A stretch of 64,000 nt of DNA from Hahella sp. KA22 (GCF_004135205.1 NZ_CP035490.1:992001-1056000); one strand, 5' to 3'; shown: positions 16,651-26,649, counted from the first letter of the stretch. The notes: generated by a model not told the origin, from the letters alone. Numbers and translations are program-made.

Positions 16651-18987
16651 ATGACGCTAAAGCGCTCGCTGTGGCTGGCTTTAATACTCCTTACTCTGGT
16701 ATTTACCGTGATCGTCGTCGCCTTGGTGGCGCAAAGGTCAACGAACAACGCTAATCAAAATCTGATGGAGGCCGTGGTCATCGCCGTCCGGGCGGCGGGG
16801 GATCTGGATATGCGCCATGACGGCATTCGAGGCGTGGTGTATCAATACGCCTACGGCATGGCGAACGGTCTTGAGGAAGACATGCAATTGGCGCGCAACG
16901 ATTTTGCGGAGCACGAGGCGGCTATGCGCAGCGATGTCGATGTGATTGTGAAGTCGAATATCTCAACGGCGGTGCGTGAGGCTCTGGAAGACGCAAAACC
17001 CGATATAGAGAGCTACTTTAACGGGGCGAAAGCGGTTTTGGGCAGCGCGTCGCTCACTGGCGTCGAAGCCAATACGCTGAGGTTCCATGAGTCGTTTGAA
17101 GTGCTGGAAGAAAAGTTGGGCGCCTTGAGCGAATTAATCGAGGGCAGCACCAACAGTATCGGCGAAATAAATCACGCTGAAATGAATCGCACTTTCACGA
17201 TAGTGCTGCTGGTGGTGGTGACGGGGTTGCTGGGCGGCGCGGTCGGCATCTGGCGTATGCGTAAATGGCTGTTCGGCGTGCTCGGCGGAGAGCCTGTGGA
17301 GTTGCAAAATATCGCAGTGTCTGTATCCGAAGGACGCCTGGATGAGCATATGGAGGAGCGGCCAGGGGTATACGGACGCCTATTGGCGATGCGCGATATG
17401 TTGCGCGAGCAAAGAGAGCGGGATCAGGCCCAGATGGTGCGCATGTCGCGCCTGCAGCAAGCCATAGAGACCGCCAGCGTGGGGCTGATGGTGGCCGACG
17501 AAGAGTTCAAAATCACCTACATGAACCCAGCTGTGACGCGGGCATTGAAGAATGCGGAGCCGGAGATTCGTAAACGCTTGCCCCAGTTTGAAGCGGACAA
17601 ATTGATCGGTGAATGCATTGATGTATTTCATAAGGACCCCAGCCATCAGCGTCGTTTGCTGACACAGCTTCAAAAGCCTCATGACGCCAGACTGCAACTG
17701 GGCGACGCCTTCTTTGATCTGACGGCGGGCACGATCCGTGACGAACAAGGGACTATCCTGGGCTTCGTGGTGCAGTGGAGCGACATCAGTGCGCAGATCG
17801 CCATTGAGCGCGAGGTGCAGGAAATGGTTGAGAAGGCCAAGCTTGGAGATCTGAAGAAGCGTATTGGCGTGGCAGGCAAAGAAGGCTTTGTGCGCACGCT
17901 GGCGGAAGGCCTGAATGAACTGGTTGGCGTGATTGATCTGGTGCTGGAGGATATTCGAGAAGTTATGCAGCGGCTGGCGGAAGGTGAACTGCAAGGTCGC
18001 ATGCGTGATGATTACCAGGGCGGCTATGACGATCTGGCGCAGGCCGCCAACACCAGCATGGAGCGTCTGGACAATATTATGCGTCAACTCATAGACAGCA
18101 GTGACAGTGTGCGCTCGTCCAACCAGGAAATCTCCAGCGGCAATAACCAATTGTCGGAGCGCACAGAGAAACAAAGCTCCAGCCTGGAGGAAACTGCTTC
18201 CAGCCTTGAAGAACTATCCAGCAATGTGCGCAATACGGCGGACAACGCCCGTCAGGCGGATCAGTTGTCCAACCTGGCCAGAGACGCCGCCACCACTGGC
18301 GGCGAAGTCACCAAGCGCACCGTGACGTCCATGGGCGAGATCAATGAAGCCAGTCGCAAGATCGCGGAAATTATCAGCGTGATCGACGACATCGCTTTTC
18401 AGACCAATCTGCTGGCGCTGAACGCATCGGTGGAGGCGGCCCGCGCCGGCGAGCAAGGGCGTGGTTTCGCGGTGGTGGCGACGGAAGTGCGCAATCTTGC
18501 GCAACGTAGCGCCACCTCCGCGCGGGAGATTAAAGATCTCATTGAAGACAGCGTGAAGAAAGTGCAGGCCGGCTCGAAACTGGTGGATGAATCCGGCAAG
18601 AATCTGGATGAAATCATCCTGCATGTGAAAAAAGTCAGCGACCTGATATCCGACATCGCCGCGGCGACAGAGGAGCAAAGTTCAGGGCTGGCGCAGGTCA
18701 ACAAAGCCGTCATGGAGCTGGATGAAATCACCCAGCAGAATGCGGCGCTGGCGGAAGAAACCGCCTCCTCGGCGGAATCCTCCCTGGATAGCGTCGAGCA
18801 GATGGTGCAGTTGATGTCGTTCTTTAAGGTCGAAGGCGGTCAGGAAAGCGTTGTTAAACCAGTGGCCTCTGCGCCCCGCCCAAGAGCGGTCGCGGAGCCA
18901 GCGACCAGGACGGTGCGCAAACCGGCCGCGGCCAAGCCTGCGCCTAAAAAAGGCTCAGGAGATGATGAAGATTGGGAAGTGTTCTGA
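16651..18987 (+). CDS. MCP with Aer2-like PAS domain and CheR-tether tail (receptor 2 of 3)
   Basis: A paralogue of the preceding receptor, 778 residues, same order: TM1 (about 7-27), periplasmic helical domain, TM2 (about 182-203), HAMP, PAS (about 275-390, with [12 protein letters not shown]), HAMP pair, kinase-control domain. The periplasmic part is clearly more diverged than the cytoplasmic part, indicating a different ligand. An Ala/Pro/Lys-rich linker (about 740-768) leads to the C-terminal DEDWEVF tether. The ATG has GAGGA 8 nt upstream and lies 93 nt after receptor 1. Confidence 0.94.
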   Translation: MTLKRSLWLALILLTLVFTVIVVALVAQRSTNNANQNLMEAVVIAVRAAGDLDMRHDGIRGVVYQYAYGMANGLEEDMQLARNDFAEHEAAMRSDVDVIVKSNISTAVREALEDAKPDIESYFNGAKAVLGSASLTGVEANTLRFHESFEVLEEKLGALSELIEGSTNSIGEINHAEMNRTFTIVLLVVVTGLLGGAVGIWRMRKWLFGVLGGEPVELQNIAVSVSEGRLDEHMEERPGVYGRLLAMRDMLREQRERDQAQMVRMSRLQQAIETASVGLMVADEEFKITYMNPAVTRALKNAEPEIRKRLPQFEADKLIGECIDVFHKDPSHQRRLLTQLQKPHDARLQLGDAFFDLTAGTIRDEQGTILGFVVQWSDISAQIAIEREVQEMVEKAKLGDLKKRIGVAGKEGFVRTLAEGLNELVGVIDLVLEDIREVMQRLAEGELQGRMRDDYQGGYDDLAQAANTSMERLDNIMRQLIDSSDSVRSSNQEISSGNNQLSERTEKQSSSLEETASSLEELSSNVRNTADNARQADQLSNLARDAATTGGEVTKRTVTSMGEINEASRKIAEIISVIDDIAFQTNLLALNASVEAARAGEQGRGFAVVATEVRNLAQRSATSAREIKDLIEDSVKKVQAGSKLVDESGKNLDEIILHVKKVSDLISDIAAATEEQSSGLAQVNKAVMELDEITQQNAALAEETASSAESSLDSVEQMVQLMSFFKVEGGQESVVKPVASAPRPRAVAEPATRTVRKPAAAKPAPKKGSGDDEDWEVF

Positions 18988-19064
18988 CTCTTCCGCGCTG
19001 GTGGAGAGCAAAATCAAGCAACAGCTGTCCAAAGGGGGGCGCTGATGACCAAATCGGAGGGTGT

Positions 19065-21787
19065 ATGTTCAAAAAGCTAAAAATCTGGCAGCAACTGATG
19101 AGTTTCGCCTTGATCTTCACTCTTCCAATGGCGTTTTTATTGGGAAAAAGCATCATTGACGCACAACAACTGCTTAATGAACAAAGGCTTGGAAAGCAAG
19201 GGCTGGAAATCATTCGCCTAGTGATTCCAGTGCAAAAGCTGACTGCGGAGCATAGAGGGACCACTGCCTTGTTGAAAAACGGCGACGCCAGTGTGTCGGG
19301 CGCTTTGCGCACTAACGAAGGAAAACTGGATGTTGCTTGGAAAGAGCTAGAGGAAGCTGCAGTCAAATATGATCAGACCCTCAGTTCCGCACAGCATGTC
19401 CAGTCACTTTCCAGTGAGTGGTCGCGTCTAAAAGCCCGTTATGGCTCTCTGAGTGGGCCAGACAGCTTTGTGCAGCATACCGACATCATTTTGGGATTAA
19501 GTGAATATTATAAATATGTGGCGGAAAACTCTGCTCTGGCGGTTAGTCATGATATCGATATCCGTTTTTTGACCACTATTACCGCTTCGAACCTCCCTAT
19601 TATGGTGGAGAACATGGGAAAACTCCGCGGTGGTTTTTCTGGCCAGTTGGCGCGCTATGCCGACAGGGGGGATATAGACCTGACAACGCTTTCCCAAGCG
19701 GTTGGGCTGGGCAATGCCGTGATACAGCGTCTGGCTGATATAGAGCACAATGTTGGTCTGGTGGCGGAAGGTTATGCTGAATTGCCTCCGCTGCTGGAAA
19801 AATCATTGACCGCTTCCCGTGGCGTAGTGAACAAAGCCAGAGAACTGACGGCGGCCATAGATCGTAATGAAATTATTCCCGGGGATAGCGGCAAGCGGTT
19901 CTTTGCCGATGCGACGGCGGCTCTGGCCCACTCTTTCGAGCTATGGGATAGCTCGGTGAATGCCCTGGCGAAAGCGATTGATGCAGATATTTCTGAGGCT
20001 GTGGTAGCCCGCAATCTTGCCGTCATTTTCAGCGTTGCGATTATCCTCGCCCTGCTGGCCTGCGGCTACTTTATTGTGCGTTCTATTACCGGCAGTCTGG
20101 GGGGGAGCCGGGGGAACTGGAGTCCATTGCGAAAAATATTGCGGCGGGAAGTCTGGAGCAAACGCTGGAGCAACGCGCGGGCGTTTATGGCCAACTGCGG
20201 TTGATGCGAGATCAGCTGAGGGAGCAAATGGAGAGAGATCGCAAACAATTGATCGTCACCAGTCGCTTGAAGCAGGCTGTGGACACCACCTCAACCGCCA
20301 TTATGGTCGCCGACGAAAAGTTTAACATTGTCTATATGAATCCAGCCGTGAGAAAGGTGTTGAAGGATGCAGAGTCTGAAATCAAAAAACGTTTACCTCA
20401 ATTTGACGCCGACAAGCTGGATGGCCAGTGCATCGATTTCTTCCATCAAAACCCAAGCCACCAGCGCAACTTACTGACAGGGCTGCGTCGCCCCCATGAG
20501 GCCAAATTGCAGCTAGGCGACGCGTATTTTGATCTGACCGCCGGAACCATTCGCGGTGAGAACGACGAGGTTATTGGCTTCGTGGTGGAGTGGCGAGACG
20601 TCACCAACCAGGTCGTTACCGAGCGGGAAGTCCAGCATATCGTCGAAAGCGCCAGGAAAGGCGATTTGAAGGTGCAGGTAGCGATGAAGGGCAAGTCCGG
20701 TTTCTTTGCATCGCTGGCGCAAGGGCTGAATGAATTGATAGAGGTGATGTCGTCAGTGTTGGAAGATATCAGCTCTGTTATGGGATCCTTGTCGGAAGGG
20801 GATTTGCAGGGGCGTATGCGGGAAGACTATGAAGGTCAATACGCCAGCCTGGCGGAAGCAGTAAACGGCAGTATGGTGCGCCTGGACAACATCATTTCGC
20901 AGCTTAATCAAAGCAGCGAAAGCGTGCGCGCCTCCAACCAGGAAATCTCTACCGGCAATAACCAATTGTCGGAACGCACGGAAAAACAAAGCTCCAGCCT
21001 GGAGGAAACCGCCTCCAGCATCGAAGAACTGTCCAGTAATGTGCGCAATACCGCTGACAACGCCCGGCAGGCGGATCAGCTCGCTAACTTCGCGCGTAGC
21101 GCCGCCGCCAAAGGCGGAGAAGTTACTCAGCGTACGGTTTCCTCCATGGGCGAAATCAACGAAGCCAGCCGTAAGATCGCCGAGATCATCGGCGTGATTG
21201 ACGACATCGCCTTCCAGACCAACCTGCTGGCGCTGAACGCATCGGTGGAAGCCGCGCGCGCTGGGGATCAGGGCCGTGGCTTCGCAGTGGTGGCGACGGA
21301 AGTGCGTAATCTGGCGCAGCGCAGCGCCACCTCAGCGCGGGAAATCAAGGATCTGATTGAAGACAGCGTGAAGAAGGTGCAGACGGGCTCTCATCTGGTG
21401 GATGAATCCGGCAAGAACCTGGATGAGATTATTCTGCACGTGAAGAAGGTCAGCGACCTGATTTCCGACATCGCCTCCGCCACGGAAGAGCAGAGTTCCG
21501 GCATCGAGCAGGTTAACCGCGCGGTGATGGAACTGGACGAAATCACTCAGCAGAACGCGGCGTTGGCGGAAGAGACAGCGTCTTCCGCAGAGTCCTCTCT
21601 GGAGAGCGTTCAGCAAATGGTGCAGTTGATGTCTTTCTTCAAAGTGGAAGGGGGCGCCAAGGGGCTGACGACAACCAAGCAAAAACCAGTAAAAACGCAG
21701 GCGCAGCAGGCCAAGAAAACCGCTAAGGCGGGAGCGCGGCCGCAAACAGATAGCACGCAAACAGACGAAGACTGGGAAGTGTTCTGA
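19065..21787 (+). pseudogene. MCP with Aer2-like PAS (receptor 3 of 3), frameshifted in a G7 tract
   Basis: The N-terminal frame runs from ATG 19065 (GGAGG 4 nt upstream) to a stop at 20204; the C-terminal frame is open to 21787. The join falls in seven Gs at 20099-20105, at the codons for LGGEP just after TM2. Paralogues have LGEEP and LGGEP there; eight Gs would restore SITGSLGGEPGELESIA. The periplasmic domain is unrelated to receptors 1 and 2 and carries LTAEHRGTTALLKNG, weakly like NIT (nitrate/nitrite-sensing) domains. The PAS (FHQNPSHQRNLL), HAMP pair, tip and DEDWEVF tail are intact. As read, the first product would lack all cytoplasmic modules; a re-initiated C-terminal half from ATG 20201 could act as a soluble receptor. 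Confidence 0.85.
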
Positions 21788-22302
21788 TGGATAAGCGACA
21801 AAGTGCGCAGCAGAGCGCGGATAATAACCTGCAATTTCTGACCTTCTGGCTGGGAGATGAGTCCTATGGGCTCGACATCCTGCGCGTGAGGGAGATTCGA
21901 GGCTGGAACAAACCCCGGGAAATTCCCAATGTGCCCAGATACATCAAGGGCGTCATCGACTTTCGCGGCGGCATCGTGCCCATCGTCGACCTGCGGGTGC
22001 GCTTCGCATTGCCCAAGGCGGATTACGACCGTGAGACGGTGGTGATCATCGTCTCCGTGGAATTGGAAAAAGCGGGCGGGGCCGAGCATCACACCATGGG
22101 CATGGTGGTGGATCGGGTGGCGGACGTTATGGACGTGGCGGAGAAGGATATTAAAGCGCGCCCGCAACTTGGGTCCAAGCTCGACACTCGGTATCTGACC
22201 GGCGTGGTCAACCGCAATGAAGGCATGGTGGTGCTGATCGATGTGGATAAACTGCTCGATCCGGAAACGTTCACCCAGATGGAATCCTGGAGCAAGGAAT
22301 GA
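21787..22302 (+). CDS. cheW: Coupling protein CheW (second copy)
   Basis: A protein of 171 residues with the complete CheW fold: LTFWLGDESYGLDI, VREIRGWNKPREIPN, GVIDFRGGIVPIVDLRVRF and NEGMVVLIDVDKLL. The ATG overlaps the TGA of the preceding receptor by one base, so it is co-translated with the receptor block. Two CheW proteins in one operon, which share fold but differ in detail, may serve different receptors or array positions. The 3' end overlaps the STAS gene by 4 nt. Confidence 0.95.
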   Translation: MDKRQSAQQSADNNLQFLTFWLGDESYGLDILRVREIRGWNKPREIPNVPRYIKGVIDFRGGIVPIVDLRVRFALPKADYDRETVVIIVSVELEKAGGAEHHTMGMVVDRVADVMDVAEKDIKARPQLGSKLDTRYLTGVVNRNEGMVVLIDVDKLLDPETFTQMESWSKE

Positions 22303-22598
22303 GCGAACAGCATGAAGAGAGTGGGGCCGGCGTCATCAAGTTGCCCGGCACTTTTTCCATTAGCTCGGTGGAAAAAATATATGAGCTGGTGAATAGCGCG
22401 CCGGCGACGCAACGCATCAAGCTTGATGGTGCGGATGTGGAGGTCATGGACGCGGCGGCGTTGCAATTGCTGCTGGCGGCGCAAAAGCGACAGGCCAGCC
22501 ATGGCGGCGGCGTCGACTGGCTGGAAGCGTCGGACTACATGAAGCAGATAGTGCGCATGTTGTCCCTGCAGTCGCAACTCCCTGGTCTTGCAGACTGA
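22299..22598 (+). CDS. STAS-domain protein of the chemotaxis operon, lacking the phospho-serine
   Basis: A protein of 99 residues folding as one STAS domain. At the site where anti-anti-sigma factors have Asp-Ser-Ser/Thr, this protein has VMDAAALQLLLAA (Asp51-Ala52-Ala53), so it cannot be switched by Ser phosphorylation in the usual way. It is translationally coupled to cheW (ATGA overlap) and lies just before cheR. Similar small STAS proteins occur in other chemotaxis clusters; the function is not established. It might dock on CheW, a receptor or the PP2C-HATPase protein encoded 13 kb upstream; that is inference. Confidence 0.82.
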   Translation: MSEQHEESGAGVIKLPGTFSISSVEKIYELVNSAPATQRIKLDGADVEVMDAAALQLLLAAQKRQASHGGGVDWLEASDYMKQIVRMLSLQSQLPGLAD

Positions 22599-22611
22599 AG
22601 GAAGGCGGCTT

Positions 22612-23460
22612 ATGAACGATAAGCTGCATACCGGCGAACGGACACGGGAATTCAACTTCACCCAGGAGCATTTCGCCAAACTCAGCGCTTTGAGCTATGA
22701 CCACACCGGGATCGTGGTGCAGGACAACAAATACGAAATGTTCTACTCCCGCCTGGCCAAGCGGGTGCGCGCGCTCAAGCTGAGCAACTTCGACCAGTAT
22801 GTGGCCTATCTGGAGCGACACAAGGACGAGGAATTCACCCATTTCATTAACGCCCTGACCACCAATCTCACGTCTTTTTTCCGGGAAAATCATCATTTTG
22901 TGTTTTTGCGCGACAAAGTCGTTCCAGAATACGCCAAGGCTGGCGTCAAGGAGTTCCGGGTGTGGTCGGCGGGCTGCTCCACCGGCGAGGAAACCTACTC
23001 TATCGCCATGACCCTGGCGGAGGCGACGGAAGCAACCAAGATGAGCTGGCGGATCACTGCATCGGATATCGACACAGAGGTGCTGAGTAAGGCTCAGCGC
23101 GGCGTGTATCCCCTGGAGCGCGTTGAATCGATTCCCGCCGCCGTCAAGAAACGCTGGTTTCTGCGCGGCAAGGGGGCCAACGCGGGCATGGCGCGGGTGT
23201 CCTCGGAGCTGCAGAAGAACATTGAGTTCATGCAGGTGAACCTGATCAAACCGTTCTCCTTTCAGCACAAATTCCACGTGATTTTTTGCCGTAATGTGGT
23301 GATCTACTTCGATCGCGAAACCAAACAGAAACTCATCGCCCGCTATGCGGACAGCCTGGTGGACAAAGGCTACCTGATCATGGGCCATTCCGAATCCCTG
23401 CATGGCGTGTCTAGCCAGTTTGTCTCCCTGGGGCAAACCATTTATCAGAAGGTGACCTAG
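22612..23460 (+). CDS. cheR: Chemoreceptor methyltransferase CheR
   Basis: A protein of 282 residues that methylates receptor glutamates using S-adenosylmethionine. An N-terminal helical domain (about 15-85) precedes the Rossmann domain with motif I WSAGCSTGEETYSIAM, the Asp of ASDIDTEV and FCRNVVIYF. The beta-subdomain that binds C-terminal pentapeptides should lie in the middle (about 180-215). The three receptors upstream end in DWEVF, a plausible partner. ATG 22612 has GAAGG 6 nt upstream; the TTG at 22588 is unlikely. Confidence 0.96.
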   Translation: MNDKLHTGERTREFNFTQEHFAKLSALSYDHTGIVVQDNKYEMFYSRLAKRVRALKLSNFDQYVAYLERHKDEEFTHFINALTTNLTSFFRENHHFVFLRDKVVPEYAKAGVKEFRVWSAGCSTGEETYSIAMTLAEATEATKMSWRITASDIDTEVLSKAQRGVYPLERVESIPAAVKKRWFLRGKGANAGMARVSSELQKNIEFMQVNLIKPFSFQHKFHVIFCRNVVIYFDRETKQKLIARYADSLVDKGYLIMGHSESLHGVSSQFVSLGQTIYQKVT

Positions 23461-23461
23461 C

Positions 23462-24097
23462 GTGAACTCCGCACAGAAAAAACCGCAACCGCCGCCGCTG
23501 AGTCTGCCATGGTTCCAGAATGTGAATCGCTTCTGGGTGCAGAACCAGGGCCGCTTTATGGCCAAGATCATGCCTGGGGAGTATTACGTCACCAACCAGG
23601 AGGAATTGATTGGCACCGTGCTTGGCTCCTGCATCTCCGCCTGCGTGCGCGACCCGGCCTCGGGCGTGGGCGGAATGAATCACTTTATGCTGCCGCAGAA
23701 CGCCGGCGGCGGCCGCATGGATATCCTCAGCGACGCGTTTCGTTACGGCAACTACGCCATGGAACATCTGATCAATGACGTCATGAAGCTCACCGGCAAG
23801 CGCAGCACGCTGGAGGTGAAGATATTCGGCGGCGCCAATGTGATTCGCGGCATGAGCAGCGTAGGGGAGAAGAATATCGACTTCGTGCGCCGCTATCTGG
23901 AAGTAGACGGTTTCAAGATTATGTCGGAGGACGTCGGCGGTGATTACCCGCGTAAGATTCTGTATGACCCCACCAACGGCAAAGTCATGATGAAGCGGCT
24001 GAAGTCTCTGCACAACGATACGGTCATTCAACGTGAAGAACACTATATGGACGAGTTGAGCCATACCAAGGTCGCGGGAGATGTGGACCTGTTCTGA
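23462..24097 (+). CDS. cheD: Chemoreceptor glutamine deamidase CheD
   Basis: A protein of 211 residues. The catalytic Cys is in TVLGSCISACVRD and the His in GGMNHFMLP; FGGANVI is the third family stretch. CheD deamidates receptor Gln to Glu. It has an N-terminal extension of about 30 residues and a C-terminal extension ending AGDVDLF, which resembles the tails of the split MCP at 7.1 kb and of the DxxxQ protein at 39.7 kb. A GTG start lies one base after the cheR stop, so expression is coupled. Confidence 0.96.
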   Translation: MNSAQKKPQPPPLSLPWFQNVNRFWVQNQGRFMAKIMPGEYYVTNQEELIGTVLGSCISACVRDPASGVGGMNHFMLPQNAGGGRMDILSDAFRYGNYAMEHLINDVMKLTGKRSTLEVKIFGGANVIRGMSSVGEKNIDFVRRYLEVDGFKIMSEDVGGDYPRKILYDPTNGKVMMKRLKSLHNDTVIQREEHYMDELSHTKVAGDVDLF

Positions 24098-24147
24098 GTG
24101 GGATAGAAGTTTCCGGCGCATTTGTAAGAATAATGACGAGGAACAAT

Positions 24148-25233
24148 ATGAGTAGCGGAGCGGGGAAGGTATACAAAGTCCTGGTGGTGGACGATTCAGC
24201 GCTGATGCGAAAAATACTGGTGGAAATACTTAATCAGTCGCCACAGCTGGAAGTGGTGGACACCGCCGGGGACCCCTATCAGGCGCGGGATAAGATCAAG
24301 GCGCTCAGTCCGGACGTCATTACTCTGGACGTGGAAATGCCACGCATGGACGGGCTCACTTTTCTGCGCAACCTGATGCGCTTGCGTCCCATGCCGGTGG
24401 TGATGATTTCCAGTCTGACCGAGCAGGGGGCCGCCGTGACCTTGGACGCGCTGGAATGCGGCGCGGTGGACTTCATCGCCAAACCCAAGATCGATTTGCG
24501 CGAGGGCATCGAAGAAAAGGCCCGGGAGATTATTGATAAAGTCATCACCGCCGCGCGAATTCCTCACGACAAACTACTTCTCAAGCAACAACGGCTGCAA
24601 ACGCAGCACCAGAAAGTCGCCGCCGGCGAGAGGCCGCAACCGGTTTTCGCCACCACGGACAAGCTGATCGCCGTCGGCGCTTCCACTGGCGGGCTGGACG
24701 CCATTCGCGACCTGCTGGATGGGCTGACCATGGATCTGCCGGGGATTGTCATCACCCAGCATATTCCCGGCGCTTTCTCGCGTTCCTTTGCGGAGCGTCT
24801 GGACCGGCGTTTGCCCATGAAAGTGGAGGAGGCCTACGACAACGCCCCCATCACCATGGGACGGGTGTACATCGCGCCAGGTGAATATCACCTGGAAGTG
24901 GTGCGCACCGGCGCCAAGTACGTGTGTCGTCTCAGTGAAACACCGCCGGTGAATCGTCACCGCCCCAGTGTGGACGTATTGTTTGATTCCGTGGTCAAAG
25001 CCGCCGGCGCCAACGCCATGGGGGTTTTGCTGACCGGCATGGGCAAAGACGGCGCCGCAGGATTACTGCGTCTGCATGAAGCCGGCGCCTATACCATCGC
25101 GCAAGATGAAGCTACTAGTGTGGTGTGGGGCATGCCCGGCGCGGCGGTCAAAATCAACGCCGCCGATGACGTGTTACCCCTGGAAAAAATCGCCGCCTCC
25201 GTCAAACGCTGGTATGCGGAGAACCCTGGCTAG
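24148..25233 (+). CDS. cheB: Chemotaxis methylesterase/response regulator CheB
   Basis: A protein of 361 residues. The receiver (1-125) has the acidic pair VVDDS, phospho-Asp61 and Lys112. A linker of about 45 residues precedes the methylesterase domain with catalytic Ser179 (VGASTGG), His205 (ITQHIPG) and Asp301 (TGMGKDGA). It removes methyl groups from, and can deamidate, the receptors. GAGGA lies 5 nt before ATG 24148; the upstream in-frame ATG at 24133 has no such site. It is the last gene of the Che operon, overlapping a convergent acetyltransferase gene by 4 nt. Confidence 0.96.
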   Translation: MSSGAGKVYKVLVVDDSALMRKILVEILNQSPQLEVVDTAGDPYQARDKIKALSPDVITLDVEMPRMDGLTFLRNLMRLRPMPVVMISSLTEQGAAVTLDALECGAVDFIAKPKIDLREGIEEKAREIIDKVITAARIPHDKLLLKQQRLQTQHQKVAAGERPQPVFATTDKLIAVGASTGGLDAIRDLLDGLTMDLPGIVITQHIPGAFSRSFAERLDRRLPMKVEEAYDNAPITMGRVYIAPGEYHLEVVRTGAKYVCRLSETPPVNRHRPSVDVLFDSVVKAAGANAMGVLLTGMGKDGAAGLLRLHEAGAYTIAQDEATSVVWGMPGAAVKINAADDVLPLEKIAASVKRWYAENPG

Positions 25234-25691
25234 TCGCACTGATCCCAGCCGCGCTCCAGCTCCACAAAATGCGCATCTTCCCCGGTAATCCGGTAGCCAT
25301 GGCGGTGGTAGAAGCGAATCGCCCCATGGTTGTCTTTGAAGCTGGACAGAGTGATTGGGCGCTGCGTTTCTTGCGCCAGACTGTGTAACTGCGCCATCAC
25401 TTGTGAGCCCAGCCCCTGACTTTGCGCCTCTCTAAAAATCAGCGCCAGATGCAGGTGCAGCGCGTCTTCATGCAATCGATAACAGAGCAGGCCAACCCGG
25501 GTGTCGGCTCTGACGATCCAATAAAGATCCTCCACCGCGTAGCTGTTATGAAAGCGCTGTGTTTGATAGTCGTCGTCCCATCCAAACGCGGTGTCGATAG
25601 ACGTATAGAGTCCCGCTTTGTAAGCGGCGAACGCCTCGCTGAGTTGGTTTGTCTTGATAGAGATAAATCTTACGTCGGCGTCTTCGTGCAT
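25230..25691 (-). CDS. GNAT-family N-acetyltransferase
   Basis: A protein of 153 residues. The acetyl-CoA pyrophosphate loop is QSQGLGSQV (about 90-98) and the C-terminal strand pair includes NHGAIRFYHRHGYRI, the usual GNAT motif B. The substrate is unknown. It overlaps the end of cheB by 4 nt and starts only 3 nt after the stop of the upstream GntR-family gene, so it belongs to that regulator's transcript and is probably controlled by the same operators. Confidence 0.85.
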   Translation of the reverse strand: MHEDADVRFISIKTNQLSEAFAAYKAGLYTSIDTAFGWDDDYQTQRFHNSYAVEDLYWIVRADTRVGLLCYRLHEDALHLHLALIFREAQSQGLGSQVMAQLHSLAQETQRPITLSSFKDNHGAIRFYHRHGYRITGEDAHFVELERGWDQCD

Positions 25692-25694
25692 GCC

Positions 25695-26405
25695 TCAACT
25701 ACCTTGTCCTTTAACTCGCATTTCAATGGCGTCGTGCAGCCAGAATTCTCGCTCCAGCGCGATAGGTTCGCCAGCGACTTTTACTTGTCGCTCCAGTTTC
25801 AGAGAAGGGCTGCCCTCCCGCACCTGCAAATGTTGCGCTTGGCTCTGGCTGAGAGGCGTGGAGGAGATGCTGACGTCCAGCTCTCTGGCCCGGTAGCCAT
25901 ATTGTTCCCGCACCAGCGCAGTGAGGGACTTGGCCAGATCATGGCAGAGCAGATCGGGGAAGGCGGATTCCCGAAAGTAGCAGACTTCCAGCAACACCCA
26001 GCGCTGGTCCACTGCTCGGCGCCGGGTGACCACAAAGGCGCTTTGCGTCGGCGCCTGTTTCAACGCTTTGCTGACCTGAATTGGGGGCGTCTCCCGCCCG
26101 GCGCTGAGCAATTCCGTGGTCAGCGCCCGATGCTGGTTGATCGCCTCTTCCTGAATACTGCTGCTGCGGGTGGGATCGTAAATAAACACCGGCGGCGCCA
26201 CGAACCAGCCCATACGGTTCAAACGATAGATCAACCCCTGTGATTCCAGCGCATGCAGTGCGTCGCGGGCGCTGACGCGGGAGACTTCGAATTGCGCGCA
26301 TAAGGCGCGTTCCGAGGGGAGTTTGCTACCGGCGGGTAATTCGCCGTTGAGAATACGCTGCTGCAGTTTAGCGGCGAGGGACAGATAGGCGGCTGCCTGA
26401 TTCAC
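25695..26405 (-). CDS. GntR-family regulator with UTRA effector domain (PhnF/NagR type)
   Basis: A protein of 236 residues. The winged helix-turn-helix (about 5-70) shows GSKLPSERALCAQFEVSR, the GntR signature. The UTRA ligand-binding domain (about 90-230) ends in the typical EREFWLHDAIEMRV. Members bind TGGT-N4-ACCA half-palindromes; two such sites lie in the intergenic region upstream (26500-26510 and 26578-26589). It is divergent from a secreted metallophosphoesterase, which is the likely regulated target. The effector could be a phosphonate, a phosphate ester or an amino sugar; the neighbour favours a phosphate compound. This choice is inference. Confidence 0.9.
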   Translation of the reverse strand: MNQAAAYLSLAAKLQQRILNGELPAGSKLPSERALCAQFEVSRVSARDALHALESQGLIYRLNRMGWFVAPPVFIYDPTRSSSIQEEAINQHRALTTELLSAGRETPPIQVSKALKQAPTQSAFVVTRRRAVDQRWVLLEVCYFRESAFPDLLCHDLAKSLTALVREQYGYRARELDVSISSTPLSQSQAQHLQVREGSPSLKLERQVKVAGEPIALEREFWLHDAIEMRVKGQGS

Positions 26406-26489
26406 AGTTCATTCCTTACGTCTTTTCCGGCGCGGCCTCGCGTCCGGTGATGGCTTTGGCGCATTACAGCGAATCGGCGTGACATAAAT

Positions 26490-26519
26490 ATGACAATCTG
26501 GTTCGTACCAGATGTCATA
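26490..26519. promoter_or_regulatory. Operator 1, UTRA/GntR palindrome
   Basis: A perfect 18-bp palindrome ATCTGGT-TCGT-ACCAGAT (26496-26513) with TGACA/GTCA flanks that extend the dyad. The core TGGT-N4-ACCA matches the sites of PhnF and NagR proteins. It lies 90 nt upstream of the gntR-type start. Confidence 0.78.
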
Positions 26520-26573
26520 AAACTGCCTTGTTTATGAAATTTTATGGAAATTCCAATGAAATATTCCAACTTT

Positions 26574-26592
26574 ATCTTGGTCCGAACCAGAT
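26574..26592. promoter_or_regulatory. Operator 2, UTRA/GntR palindrome
   Basis: A second TGGT-CCGA-ACCA core (26578-26589) flanked by ATCT and GAT. It lies 66 nt from operator 1 (start to start 78 nt) and 176 nt upstream of the phosphoesterase start, so the pair could control both divergent promoters. Confidence 0.75.
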
Positions 26593-26649
26593 GATTCGCC
26601 AGTTATTAACACGACGCTGATATTGACGTGTTGGTAACCCGGCGCAGGG

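Noticed and set aside
22588-22611. TTG start for CheR eight codons upstream
   Set aside because: It overlaps the end of the STAS gene and lacks a ribosome site, while ATG 22612 has one.
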